From the NCBI RefSeq assembly GCF_020535565.1, contig NZ_CP084758.1, positions 3,671,001 to 3,735,000 of the forward strand: DNA of 64,000 nucleotides, written 5' to 3'. Shown piece by piece: positions 54,225 to 61,132 of the stretch. The notes below the pieces were generated by a model. It did not search any database, was not told the DNA's origin, and worked only from the letters and a program-made list of their open reading frames with translations. Made by a program: the position numbers and the translations under genes. Each line of letters opens with the position of its first letter. Positions within the stretch are counted from its first letter, which is position 1. Source of the DNA: Shinella sp. XGS7 (GTDB lineage Bacteria; Pseudomonadota; Gammaproteobacteria; Burkholderiales; Burkholderiaceae_C).

Positions 54225-55228
54225 TGATGATCATGGGCTCCCCTGTCGACGAACGCACCAACAGCCGCGACTGCGGAGACTCGCCCCGCCTGCTGGGCGA
54301 TGTGGGCGGCACCAATGCGCGCTTTGCCTGGCAGGCCGGACCCGGCGCGCCAATGCAGGCGGTGCGCAGCTATGCCTGCGCCGAGCATGCCAGCCTGCAG
54401 TCGGCCATCGAGCATTACCTGGGCTCGATGAACCTGCCCAGGCCGCGGCGTGCCGGCATCGGCATCGCCAATCCCGTCACCGGGGATCGGGTGCAGATGA
54501 CCAACCACCATTGGTCCTTCTCCATCCAGGCGCTGCAGCAGGCCCTGGGCCTGCAGGAGCTCAAGGTCATCAACGACTTCACCGCCCTGGCCCTGGCCCT
54601 GCCCGTGCTGTCCAGCCAGGAAAGGCGCTGGCTCTGCGGCGGCGAGCCGGAGCGCGGCGCGCCCCTGGCCCTGATCGGGCCAGGCACCGGCCTGGGCGTC
54701 TCGGGGCTGCTGCCCTGCGGCAGCGGCTACCGCGCGCTGGAGGGCGAAGGCGGGCATGTCACCCTGTGTGCGGTGACACCGCGCGAACAGGCCGTGCTGA
54801 ACCAGCTGCATCAGCGCTTCGGCCACGCATCGGCCGAGCGCGCCGTCTCCGGCCAGGGCCTGGCCTGGCTCTACGAAGCCTTGTGCACGCTGGACGGCGC
54901 CACGCCCCCCGCCGGGTTGGACGCCCCGCAGATCAGCCAGGCTGCGCTGGAGGGTTCGGACGCCCGGGCCGTCGAGGCGCTGGACCTGATGCTGGCCTTT
55001 CTGGGTTCGGTGGCCGGCAACCTGGCCCTGACCCTGGGCGCGCGAGGTGGCATCTATCTGGGTGGTGGGGTGCTGCCGCGGGTGGCGGCGCGCATCAAGG
55101 ATTCGGCCTTCCATGAACGCCTGATCGGCAAGGGGCGCTTTCGCGACTACCTGGCCCGCATGCCGGTCTACCTGATCGAGGCGCGCGAATCCCCGGCCCT
55201 GCGCGGCGTGGCCCTCGCCCTGGACTGA
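54221..55228 (+). CDS. glk: Glucokinase
   Basis: A 335-residue bacterial glucokinase. Phosphate-binding RLLGDVGGTNARFAWQAG, sugar-binding NHHWSFSIQALQQALGLQEL with INDFTALALALPVL, and LIGPGTGLGVSGLLPCG; EGEGGHVTLCA completes the active site. It phosphorylates the glucose brought in by the preceding transporter. Four ATG codons occur within the first five codons; the first overlaps the ATPase stop. Confidence 0.95.
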   Translation: MMMIMGSPVDERTNSRDCGDSPRLLGDVGGTNARFAWQAGPGAPMQAVRSYACAEHASLQSAIEHYLGSMNLPRPRRAGIGIANPVTGDRVQMTNHHWSFSIQALQQALGLQELKVINDFTALALALPVLSSQERRWLCGGEPERGAPLALIGPGTGLGVSGLLPCGSGYRALEGEGGHVTLCAVTPREQAVLNQLHQRFGHASAERAVSGQGLAWLYEALCTLDGATPPAGLDAPQISQAALEGSDARAVEALDLMLAFLGSVAGNLALTLGARGGIYLGGGVLPRVAARIKDSAFHERLIGKGRFRDYLARMPVYLIEARESPALRGVALALD

Positions 55229-55244
55229 GCCAGAGGTCCGGCGC

Positions 55245-55928
55245 TCACAGCGGCCGCGGCTCGGACTTCAGATACCAGGACTGCATGCGCTCCCCATCCC
55301 AGACCAGGCTCACATGCTCGGCCTGGCGAGCCGGGGGCTGGGCCGCCCGCGGGGTGAACAGGGCCACGCATTGCCCCCCGGGGCGGCGCACGCTGTCGTA
55401 GACGATGCCGGGCTGGCCGCGCTCACGCAGACCGCGCGCAAAAGCCTGGGCCGCGCTGTAGTCCTGCGGGTCATGCAGGGGCAGGCCTTGGCCGCGCACA
55501 TCCAGCAGGCGGCTGCGCACGGCCAGGCGGTAGCAGCGCAGATCCAGCTCCAGCGGAGGCTCGGCCGTGCGGGCCAGAAAGCGGGCGCGGTGGTGGCTGA
55601 CCTCGGCCACGGCCGTCTCCAGCGACTCGGCCGCGTAGTAGACGCCGTAGCTGCCGTCCGAGAAGCGCGAGCCCTCGGGATTGAGATGGGTGAAGGCCGC
55701 CATGATGGCGCTGGTGCCCGGCCCGCTGATGCGCTCGGCCGGCGGCACCAGGCTCAGCTCGCCCACCTGCTGGCGCAGGCGCGGATTGCCCAGGGCCTCG
55801 ATGGCGAAGACGATGTCCAGGTCGGCCGGCTCGGCCACCCGCTCGAAAAGGCTGACGGGTGGAAAACGGCTGGGGATGAGCCGGCAGCTGTCGGGCCAGA
55901 AAAGATCGATCTCGGGCGCCGCGCTCAA
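55245..55928 (-). CDS. RES-domain toxin (ParT/MbcT family)
   Basis: A 227-residue protein. The start is a TTG at 55928 overlapping the antitoxin stop (CTTGAG), with a G-rich site 7 bp before. RES-type motifs are visible: an Arg near the N-terminus in LIPSRFPPVSLFERV, then FSDGSYGVYYAAESLETAVA with HHRARFLARTAEPPLELDL. Family members act on NAD+ or ADP-ribosylate cellular targets. The order antitoxin-toxin and 4-bp overlap are typical. It may stabilise the adjacent region or respond to phage. Confidence 0.85.
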   Translation of the reverse strand: MSAAPEIDLFWPDSCRLIPSRFPPVSLFERVAEPADLDIVFAIEALGNPRLRQQVGELSLVPPAERISGPGTSAIMAAFTHLNPEGSRFSDGSYGVYYAAESLETAVAEVSHHRARFLARTAEPPLELDLRCYRLAVRSRLLDVRGQGLPLHDPQDYSAAQAFARGLRERGQPGIVYDSVRRPGGQCVALFTPRAAQPPARQAEHVSLVWDGERMQSWYLKSEPRPL

Positions 55929-56353
55929 GCCCAGCCCCCGCGCTGGGCATCCAGGTACTGGCGCACGGCATAGAGATCGGCCACCTGGCCGCCCAGCATG
56001 CGCTCCAGGGCCGAGCCGCCGCCGAACAGGGGCGCAGCATTGGCCCGGCGCACCCAGGCATTGGCCCGCTCGGGCAGGGGCAGCAGGATCTGCAGGGCGG
56101 CGTAGATGCCGAAGATGTGGGAGAGGCGCTCCAGCGTGGCGCCATCCAGGCCGCGCTTGATGCGGCCCGCCTTCCAGTCGAAGAAGGTGCTGCGGCCGCA
56201 TCCCAGCAGGCGCTGCTGCTCCTCATTGCTCAGGCCCCAGGCCTGGGCGATATGGAAGAAGGTGCGCAGGCCGGCGGCGGCCGCGGCGGGCGAGTCCAGG
56301 CCGGGCACGGCGTCGGGCGCGGCGGGTTCGGGGGCGTGAAAGGCGAGAGCCAT
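55925..56353 (-). CDS. Xre/ParS/MbcA-family antitoxin
   Basis: A 142-residue protein. Helix-turn-helix FHIAQAWGLSNEEQQRLLGC then GRSTFFDWKAGRIKRGLDGA; the C-terminal DUF2384-type domain (ANAAPLFGGGSALERMLGGQ, then VADLYAVRQYLDAQRG) binds the RES toxin. AGGAGG lies 6 bp before the ATG. It should repress its own operon, probably at the inverted repeat 56407-56431. Confidence 0.88.
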   Translation of the reverse strand: MALAFHAPEPAAPDAVPGLDSPAAAAAGLRTFFHIAQAWGLSNEEQQRLLGCGRSTFFDWKAGRIKRGLDGATLERLSHIFGIYAALQILLPLPERANAWVRRANAAPLFGGGSALERMLGGQVADLYAVRQYLDAQRGGWA

Positions 56354-56391
56354 GGCGATCCTCCTGATGGATCAGTGCCTGATGGCTGTCA

Positions 56392-56431
56392 GTGTAAGTT
56401 CAATATCGGACTGAAGTCAAATTTCAGTCCG
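56392..56431 (-). promoter_or_regulatory. Promoter and operator of the Xre/RES operon
   Basis: A perfect 9-bp inverted repeat CGGACTGAA/TTCAGTCCG (56407-56431, 7-bp spacer). On the minus strand TTGACT (in the repeat centre, 56415-56420), 17-bp spacer and TTACAC (56392-56397) form a promoter. A repressor on the repeat would cover the -35 box. Confidence 0.6.
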
Positions 56432-56499
56432 CAAACAAACTCAAACATCGGCGACGCAGAGCGCCTCCCGGCGCTCTGCTCCCGCGTGGTGTATCCCGC

Positions 56500-57513
56500 T
56501 TACTTCTTGCCGCGGATCTTGGCCAGCTCGGTCTGGGTCTCGTTCCAGAGCTCCATGCCCACCTGGGTGGCCACGGTGGCGTTGATGCGGGTCAGCTTGT
56601 CGCGCATGCGGCCGGCTTCGGCGGGGCTCAGCTCGGTGATCTGCATGCCCTTGGCCTTCAGCTCGGCCAGGGCCTTGGCGGCTTCCTCGCGGGTGTCCTT
56701 GCGCTCGAAGTCGCGGCTGATCACGGCGGCCTTCTGCAGCACGGCGCGCTCGTCCTTGGACAGGCCGTCCCAGTACTTCTTGCTGACGGTCACGATCCAC
56801 GGTGCATACACGTGGTTGGTGATGGTCAGGTACTTCTGCACCTCGTAGAACTTGGCCGAGAGAATGGTGTTGTAGGGGTTCTCCTGGCCGTCCACCGCCT
56901 TGGTCTCCAGGGCCGTGAAGAGCTCGGAGTACGGCAGGGGCACGGCGTTGGCGCCCAGGGTCTTGAAGCTGTCCAGGAAGACGTTGTTCTGCATCACGCG
57001 CAGCTTGATGCCGTCCAGGTCTTCCAGCTTGGCCACCGGCTTCTTGTTATTGGTGAGATTGCGGAAACCGTTCTCCCAATAGACCAGGCCCACCAGGCCC
57101 TTCTCTTCCAGCTTGGCCTTGACCTTCTCGCCCACCGGGCCGTCCAGCAGGGCGTCGGCTTCCTTGGTGTTGGCGATCAGGAAGGGCGTGTCCCACAGCG
57201 CCATTTCCTTGGTGATGCCCACCAGGGTGGCGGTGGAGCCCACCATCATTTCCTGGGCGCCGCCGATCAGGGCCTGCTGCATCTGGGTGTCGGGGCCCAG
57301 GGCCGCGCCGCCAATGGCGCGCACCTTCATCTTGCCGCCCGAGAGCTTTTCCACCTGCTCGGCGAAGACCTTGACCGCCCGGCCCTGGTTGCTGTTCTCG
57401 GCCAGGCCGTAGCCGAAGCGCATCAGACGGGGCTTGATGTCCTGGGCCTGGGCCAGGGGAGCCAGCGCGGCCAGGGCAACGGCGGCCAGCAGGGTACGGC
57501 GAAGGGTCTTCAT
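56500..57513 (-). CDS. TRAP transporter substrate-binding protein (DctP family)
   Basis: A 337-residue periplasmic protein with a signal peptide (RTLLAAVALAALAPLAQAQD). It shows the DctP fold: RFGYGLAENSNQGRAVKVFA, KLRVMQNNVFLDSFKTLGAN and GQENPYNTILSAKFYEVQKY; the Arg in LRVMQN normally holds the substrate carboxylate. Linkage to gluconate kinase suggests a gluconate-like sugar acid. It is the last gene of the operon. Confidence 0.92.
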   Translation of the reverse strand: MKTLRRTLLAAVALAALAPLAQAQDIKPRLMRFGYGLAENSNQGRAVKVFAEQVEKLSGGKMKVRAIGGAALGPDTQMQQALIGGAQEMMVGSTATLVGITKEMALWDTPFLIANTKEADALLDGPVGEKVKAKLEEKGLVGLVYWENGFRNLTNNKKPVAKLEDLDGIKLRVMQNNVFLDSFKTLGANAVPLPYSELFTALETKAVDGQENPYNTILSAKFYEVQKYLTITNHVYAPWIVTVSKKYWDGLSKDERAVLQKAAVISRDFERKDTREEAAKALAELKAKGMQITELSPAEAGRMRDKLTRINATVATQVGMELWNETQTELAKIRGKK

Positions 57514-57559
57514 CAGGGTCTCCTTGGTTGGAATGGGAGCGAAAAACGAAAAGGGACTG

Positions 57560-58852
57560 TCAGCGCATCCACGCCACCGGCGCGGTCACGATCTGCGGGA
57601 ACACCACGAACAGAGCCAGGATCAGGGTGTAGGTGATCAGGAAGGGGTTCACGCCCTTGATCACCTGATGCATGGAGAGCCGGCCAACGCCGGCCACCAC
57701 GTTCAGCACCGTGCCCACCGGCGGCGTGATCAGGCCGATGGCGCCATTGAGCACGAACATCAGGCCGAAGTACACCGGGTCGATGCCGGCCTTGACGGCG
57801 ATGGGCAGCATCACCGGGGCGAAGATCAGGATGGTGGGCGTCAGGTCCAGCGCGGTGCCGATGATGACCAGCACGATCATCATCACGGCCATCAGCAGGC
57901 GCGGCGATTCGATCAGACCGCCCAGCCAGCCGGTGAGCACGCCCGGCAGATCGGCCAGCGTGATCATGTAGCTGGCCACCTGGGCGCCGGCGCACAGGAA
58001 CATCACGATGGCGGTGGTCTTGGCAGCGCGCACCAGCACGCCGTGCAGCTGGGCCATATTCATCTCGCGGTGCACGAACAGGGCCACCACCAGGGCATAG
58101 AAGGCCGCGACCACGGCCGCCTCGGTGGGCGTGAACACGCCCGACTTCATGCCGCCGATGATGATCACCGGCATCAGGATGGCCCAGAAAGCCTTGGCCG
58201 TGGCACGCAGGCGCTCCTTCAGCGGCGGCGCGGGCTCGCCCGGCAGGTCCAGCTGACGCAGCGTGATCTTCCAGGCAATGATCAGGCCCACGCCCATGAT
58301 CAGGCCCGGCACGATGCCCGAGAGGAAGAGCGCCGAGATCGAGGTATTGGTCGTCACGCCATAGATCACGAAGGGCATGGACGGCGGGATGATGGGCGCG
58401 ATGATGCCGCCCGAGGCGATCAGGCCGGCCGAGGTGTGCATGGGGTAGCCATGCTGGCGCATCATGGGCAGCAGGATGGTGGCCAGGGCCGCGGTATCGG
58501 CCAGGGCCGAACCGCTCATGCTGGCCATCAGCACCGCCGCGCCGATGGCCACGAAGCCCAGGCCGCCGCGGATATGCCCCACCCAGGCCTGGGCCATGCT
58601 GATGATGCGCCGGCTGATGCCGCCCGCGTTCATCAGCTCACCGGCCAGGATGAAGAAGGGCACGGCCAGCAGCGGGAAGCTGTCCACGCCGGCCACCAGG
58701 TTCTGGGCCAGCAGCTGGGTGTCCCAGAAGTCCAGGGCCCAGGCCATGCCCGCGCCGGTCAGCACCAGGGCGAAGGCCATGGGCATGCCAATGGCCATCA
58801 GCACCAGCATGCCGGCGGAGAACATCACGAATGCGAGCGCTTCATTGCTCAT
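57560..58852 (-). CDS. TRAP transporter large permease (DctM family)
   Basis: A 430-residue membrane protein with 11-12 helices. It begins AFVMFSAGMLVLMAIGMPMA and has the conserved NAGGISRRIISMAQAWVGHI and LIASGGIIAPIIPPSMPFVI motifs. It is the ion-coupled transport subunit. It lies 37 bp downstream of the small permease gene. Confidence 0.94.
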   Translation of the reverse strand: MSNEALAFVMFSAGMLVLMAIGMPMAFALVLTGAGMAWALDFWDTQLLAQNLVAGVDSFPLLAVPFFILAGELMNAGGISRRIISMAQAWVGHIRGGLGFVAIGAAVLMASMSGSALADTAALATILLPMMRQHGYPMHTSAGLIASGGIIAPIIPPSMPFVIYGVTTNTSISALFLSGIVPGLIMGVGLIIAWKITLRQLDLPGEPAPPLKERLRATAKAFWAILMPVIIIGGMKSGVFTPTEAAVVAAFYALVVALFVHREMNMAQLHGVLVRAAKTTAIVMFLCAGAQVASYMITLADLPGVLTGWLGGLIESPRLLMAVMMIVLVIIGTALDLTPTILIFAPVMLPIAVKAGIDPVYFGLMFVLNGAIGLITPPVGTVLNVVAGVGRLSMHQVIKGVNPFLITYTLILALFVVFPQIVTAPVAWMR

Positions 58853-58889
58853 GAGGATCTTCTTTCTGCTCTAGGTCCGACGGGCGGGC

Positions 58890-59375
58890 TTACTCGACGT
58901 CGACTTCGTGGCCCAGGTCCAGGGCCTCGCCGCGGATCAGCTGCCACAGGGCCATCAGGGCGATGGCCGCCGCGCACAGCAGGGCCGGCAGCGGCAGCAG
59001 GGCCACCGGGTAGCCCAGCACCACCGAGCTGCTGTCCATGCCCACCACCACCTGCTGCCAGGCGCCCCAGGCCAGCAGGGCGCAGGACGCGATCACGGCC
59101 AGGCGGATCAGCACCGTCATGGCGCGCAGGGCCCGCGGCTTCTCGCGCAGGGGCAGCAGCAGGCTGGTGAAGGCCATGTGCTCGCCGCGCGGGTAGGCGG
59201 CGGTGGCCCCGATGAAGACCATCCAGACGAAGAGCAGGCGCGACAGCTCCTCGCTGGCGGCGATGCCGCTGCCAAAGCCGTAGCGCAGCACCACATTGAC
59301 GAAGACGGCCAGGGCCATCACGGCCAGGCAGGCCGCCATCAGCGCATCCGTGCACTTGCGCAGGGTTTCATTCAT
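58890..59375 (-). CDS. TRAP transporter small permease (DctQ family)
   Basis: A 161-residue protein with four helices (e.g. ALMAACLAVMALAVFVNVVL, SRLLFVWMVFIGATAAYPRG). The motif VNVVLRYGFGSGIAASEELS is the DctQ signature. It overlaps gntK by 8 bp. It stabilises the large permease and helps recruit the binding protein. Confidence 0.92.
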   Translation of the reverse strand: MNETLRKCTDALMAACLAVMALAVFVNVVLRYGFGSGIAASEELSRLLFVWMVFIGATAAYPRGEHMAFTSLLLPLREKPRALRAMTVLIRLAVIASCALLAWGAWQQVVVGMDSSSVVLGYPVALLPLPALLCAAAIALMALWQLIRGEALDLGHEVDVE

Positions 59376-59880
59376 GCTCGTTCTCCTTGTTGGGGGCCAG
59401 CCAGGCCAGGGCCTGCTGCAGCTGGGCCTCGGCCGCCTGATCGGCCGGCACGCCCAGCACGCCAGGCTCGCCCAGCGGGGATTCCAGGGCCGCGAACTGG
59501 CTGTCCACCAGGCTGGCCGGGAACAGATGCTGGGCCGCCCGCGCCGCCACCCGGGCCAGGGCGAGCTCGCGGGAGATCTCGATGAAGACAAAGCCCAGAT
59601 CCGGCCGCGCGGCGCGCAGGCCCTCACGATACGCCCGCTTCAGGGCCGAGCAGGCCAGCACCACGCCGTCCGGGTGCTGCCGCAGCTGGCGGCCCAGCTC
59701 GTCCAGCCAGCCGGCACGGTCGGCGTCGTCCAGCGCAATGCCGGCGCGCATCTTGGCGATCGAGGCCGGGGCATGGAAGGCATCGCCTTCGATATAGGCC
59801 CAGCCGCGTGCCTTCGCCAGGGCCGCACCCAGGCTGGACTTGCCACAGCCGGCCACGCCCATCACCACCACTGCATTCAT
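59368..59880 (-). CDS. gntK: Gluconate kinase
   Basis: A 170-residue P-loop kinase of GntK type: VVVMGVAGCGKSSLGAALAK, then WAYIEGDAFHAPASIAKMRA and ACSALKRAYREGLRAARPDL. Start at 59880, directly next to an operator palindrome (59882-59897). It makes 6-phosphogluconate, entering the Entner-Doudoroff or pentose phosphate pathway. First gene of the gntK-TRAP operon. Confidence 0.94.
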   Translation of the reverse strand: MNAVVVMGVAGCGKSSLGAALAKARGWAYIEGDAFHAPASIAKMRAGIALDDADRAGWLDELGRQLRQHPDGVVLACSALKRAYREGLRAARPDLGFVFIEISRELALARVAARAAQHLFPASLVDSQFAALESPLGEPGVLGVPADQAAEAQLQQALAWLAPNKENEHE

Positions 59881-59881
59881 T

Positions 59882-59897
59882 TGGACAGCGCTATCCA
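59882..59897. promoter_or_regulatory. Operator for the LacI-family regulator, before gntK
   Basis: Palindrome TGGACAGCGCTATCCA with one mismatch, one base upstream of the gntK start codon, where binding would block transcription elongation or initiation. It nearly matches the site at 60001-60016; the central GCGC fits LacI-family operators. Confidence 0.75.
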
Positions 59898-60000
59898 GGT
59901 CAATCAAACAAAAGGTGGCGAGCTGCAAAGCCCCACCACCACGGCCCGCGCCGGCATCACAAGGAGCGGCTAGGCAGCCACCCGGATTGTGCCAGAGCGT

Positions 60001-60016
60001 TGGATAGCGCTATCCT
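60001..60016. promoter_or_regulatory. Operator for the LacI-family regulator, before its own gene
   Basis: Perfect 14-bp palindrome GGATAGC/GCTATCC (60002-60015), 44 bp before the regulator start. It shares 14 of 16 positions with the gntK operator, 119 bp apart, so looping between the two sites is possible. Confidence 0.75.
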
Positions 60017-60059
60017 AGGCGCCGCTCAGAACGCACCACATCAGGGAAAGTACGCACCC

Positions 60060-61115
60060 ATGTCAGGCAAGACGCCTCAAAACCTCGCAACCGCGGCCCC
60101 GGGCCGGCGCCGCCGCTCCAGCGGCCGCGTCACCTTGCAGGAGGTGGCCCAGGCGGCCGGCGTCAGCCCCATCACCGCCTCGCGCGCCCTGCGCGGCGAG
60201 CGTGCGGTGGCCCCGGAGCTGGTGGCGCGGGTGCAGGCCGCCGTGGCCCAGCTGGGCTATGTGCCCGACCCCGCGGCGCGCGCCCTGGCCTCCAGCCGCA
60301 GCTCCCAGGTGGCCGTGCTCATCCCCCTGCTCTCCAATGCCCTCTTCGTGGACCTGCTGGACGCCGTGCAGCGCAGCCTGCTCACCGCCGGCTACCAGAC
60401 CCTGATCGGGGTCACCCACTACGACCCGGCCGAGGAAGAGGCCCTGCTGCGCAGCTATCTGCTGCACCGCCCGGCCGGCCTGATCGTCACCGGCTTCGAC
60501 CGCAGCCCGGCCGCCGCGGAGCTGATCGCCGCCAGCGGCGTGCCCTGTGTGCATGTGATGGAGAACAGCCAGCGCGCCGGCGTCTACAGCGTGGGCTTCT
60601 CCCAGGCCGCCGCGGGCCGTGCCATCACCGAGGCCCTGCTGGCCCGCGGCCGGCGCCGCATCGCCTTTGCCGCGGCCCAACTCGACCCGCGCACCCTGCA
60701 GCGCGCGGAGGGCTACCGCGCCGCCCTGCAGGCCGCAGGCTGCTATGAGCCGGCGCTGGAATTCCTGGACGCCGCGCCCTCCTCCCTGGCCCTGGGCGGC
60801 GCCCTGCTGGAGCGGGTGCTGGCCGCCGCGCCCGAGGTGGACGCCATCTTCTTCAACAACGATGACCTGGCCCAGGGCGCCCTGCTGGCCGCGCTGCGCC
60901 TGGGCATCGCGGTGCCCGAGCGCCTGGCCGTGGCCGGCTTCAACGACCTGACCGGCAGCGACCAGATGCTGCCGCCGCTGTCCACCGTGCGCACGCCCCG
61001 CGGCGAGATCGGCCGCGAAGCGGCCGCCATGCTGCTCAAGCTGATGCGCGGCGAGGCTCTGGCCGAGCCCCACCGCGATCTGGGTTTCGAGGTGCTGATG
61101 CGGGGCAGCTGCTAG
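60060..61115 (+). CDS. gntR: LacI-family repressor (GntR-like)
   Basis: A 351-residue repressor. The N-terminal helix-turn-helix and hinge read VTLQEVAQAAGVSPITASRA, then LGYVPDPAARALASSRSSQV. The effector domain follows (VAVLIPLLSNALFVDLLDAV, EVDAIFFNNDDLAQGALLAA). It is divergent from gntK, with two operators in between; gluconate or 6-phosphogluconate is the likely inducer. The name GntR here means the LacI-family gluconate repressor of E. coli type. Confidence 0.88.
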   Translation: MSGKTPQNLATAAPGRRRRSSGRVTLQEVAQAAGVSPITASRALRGERAVAPELVARVQAAVAQLGYVPDPAARALASSRSSQVAVLIPLLSNALFVDLLDAVQRSLLTAGYQTLIGVTHYDPAEEEALLRSYLLHRPAGLIVTGFDRSPAAAELIAASGVPCVHVMENSQRAGVYSVGFSQAAAGRAITEALLARGRRRIAFAAAQLDPRTLQRAEGYRAALQAAGCYEPALEFLDAAPSSLALGGALLERVLAAAPEVDAIFFNNDDLAQGALLAALRLGIAVPERLAVAGFNDLTGSDQMLPPLSTVRTPRGEIGREAAAMLLKLMRGEALAEPHRDLGFEVLMRGSC

Positions 61116-61132
61116 CGCCGCCCCGCCCTCAT

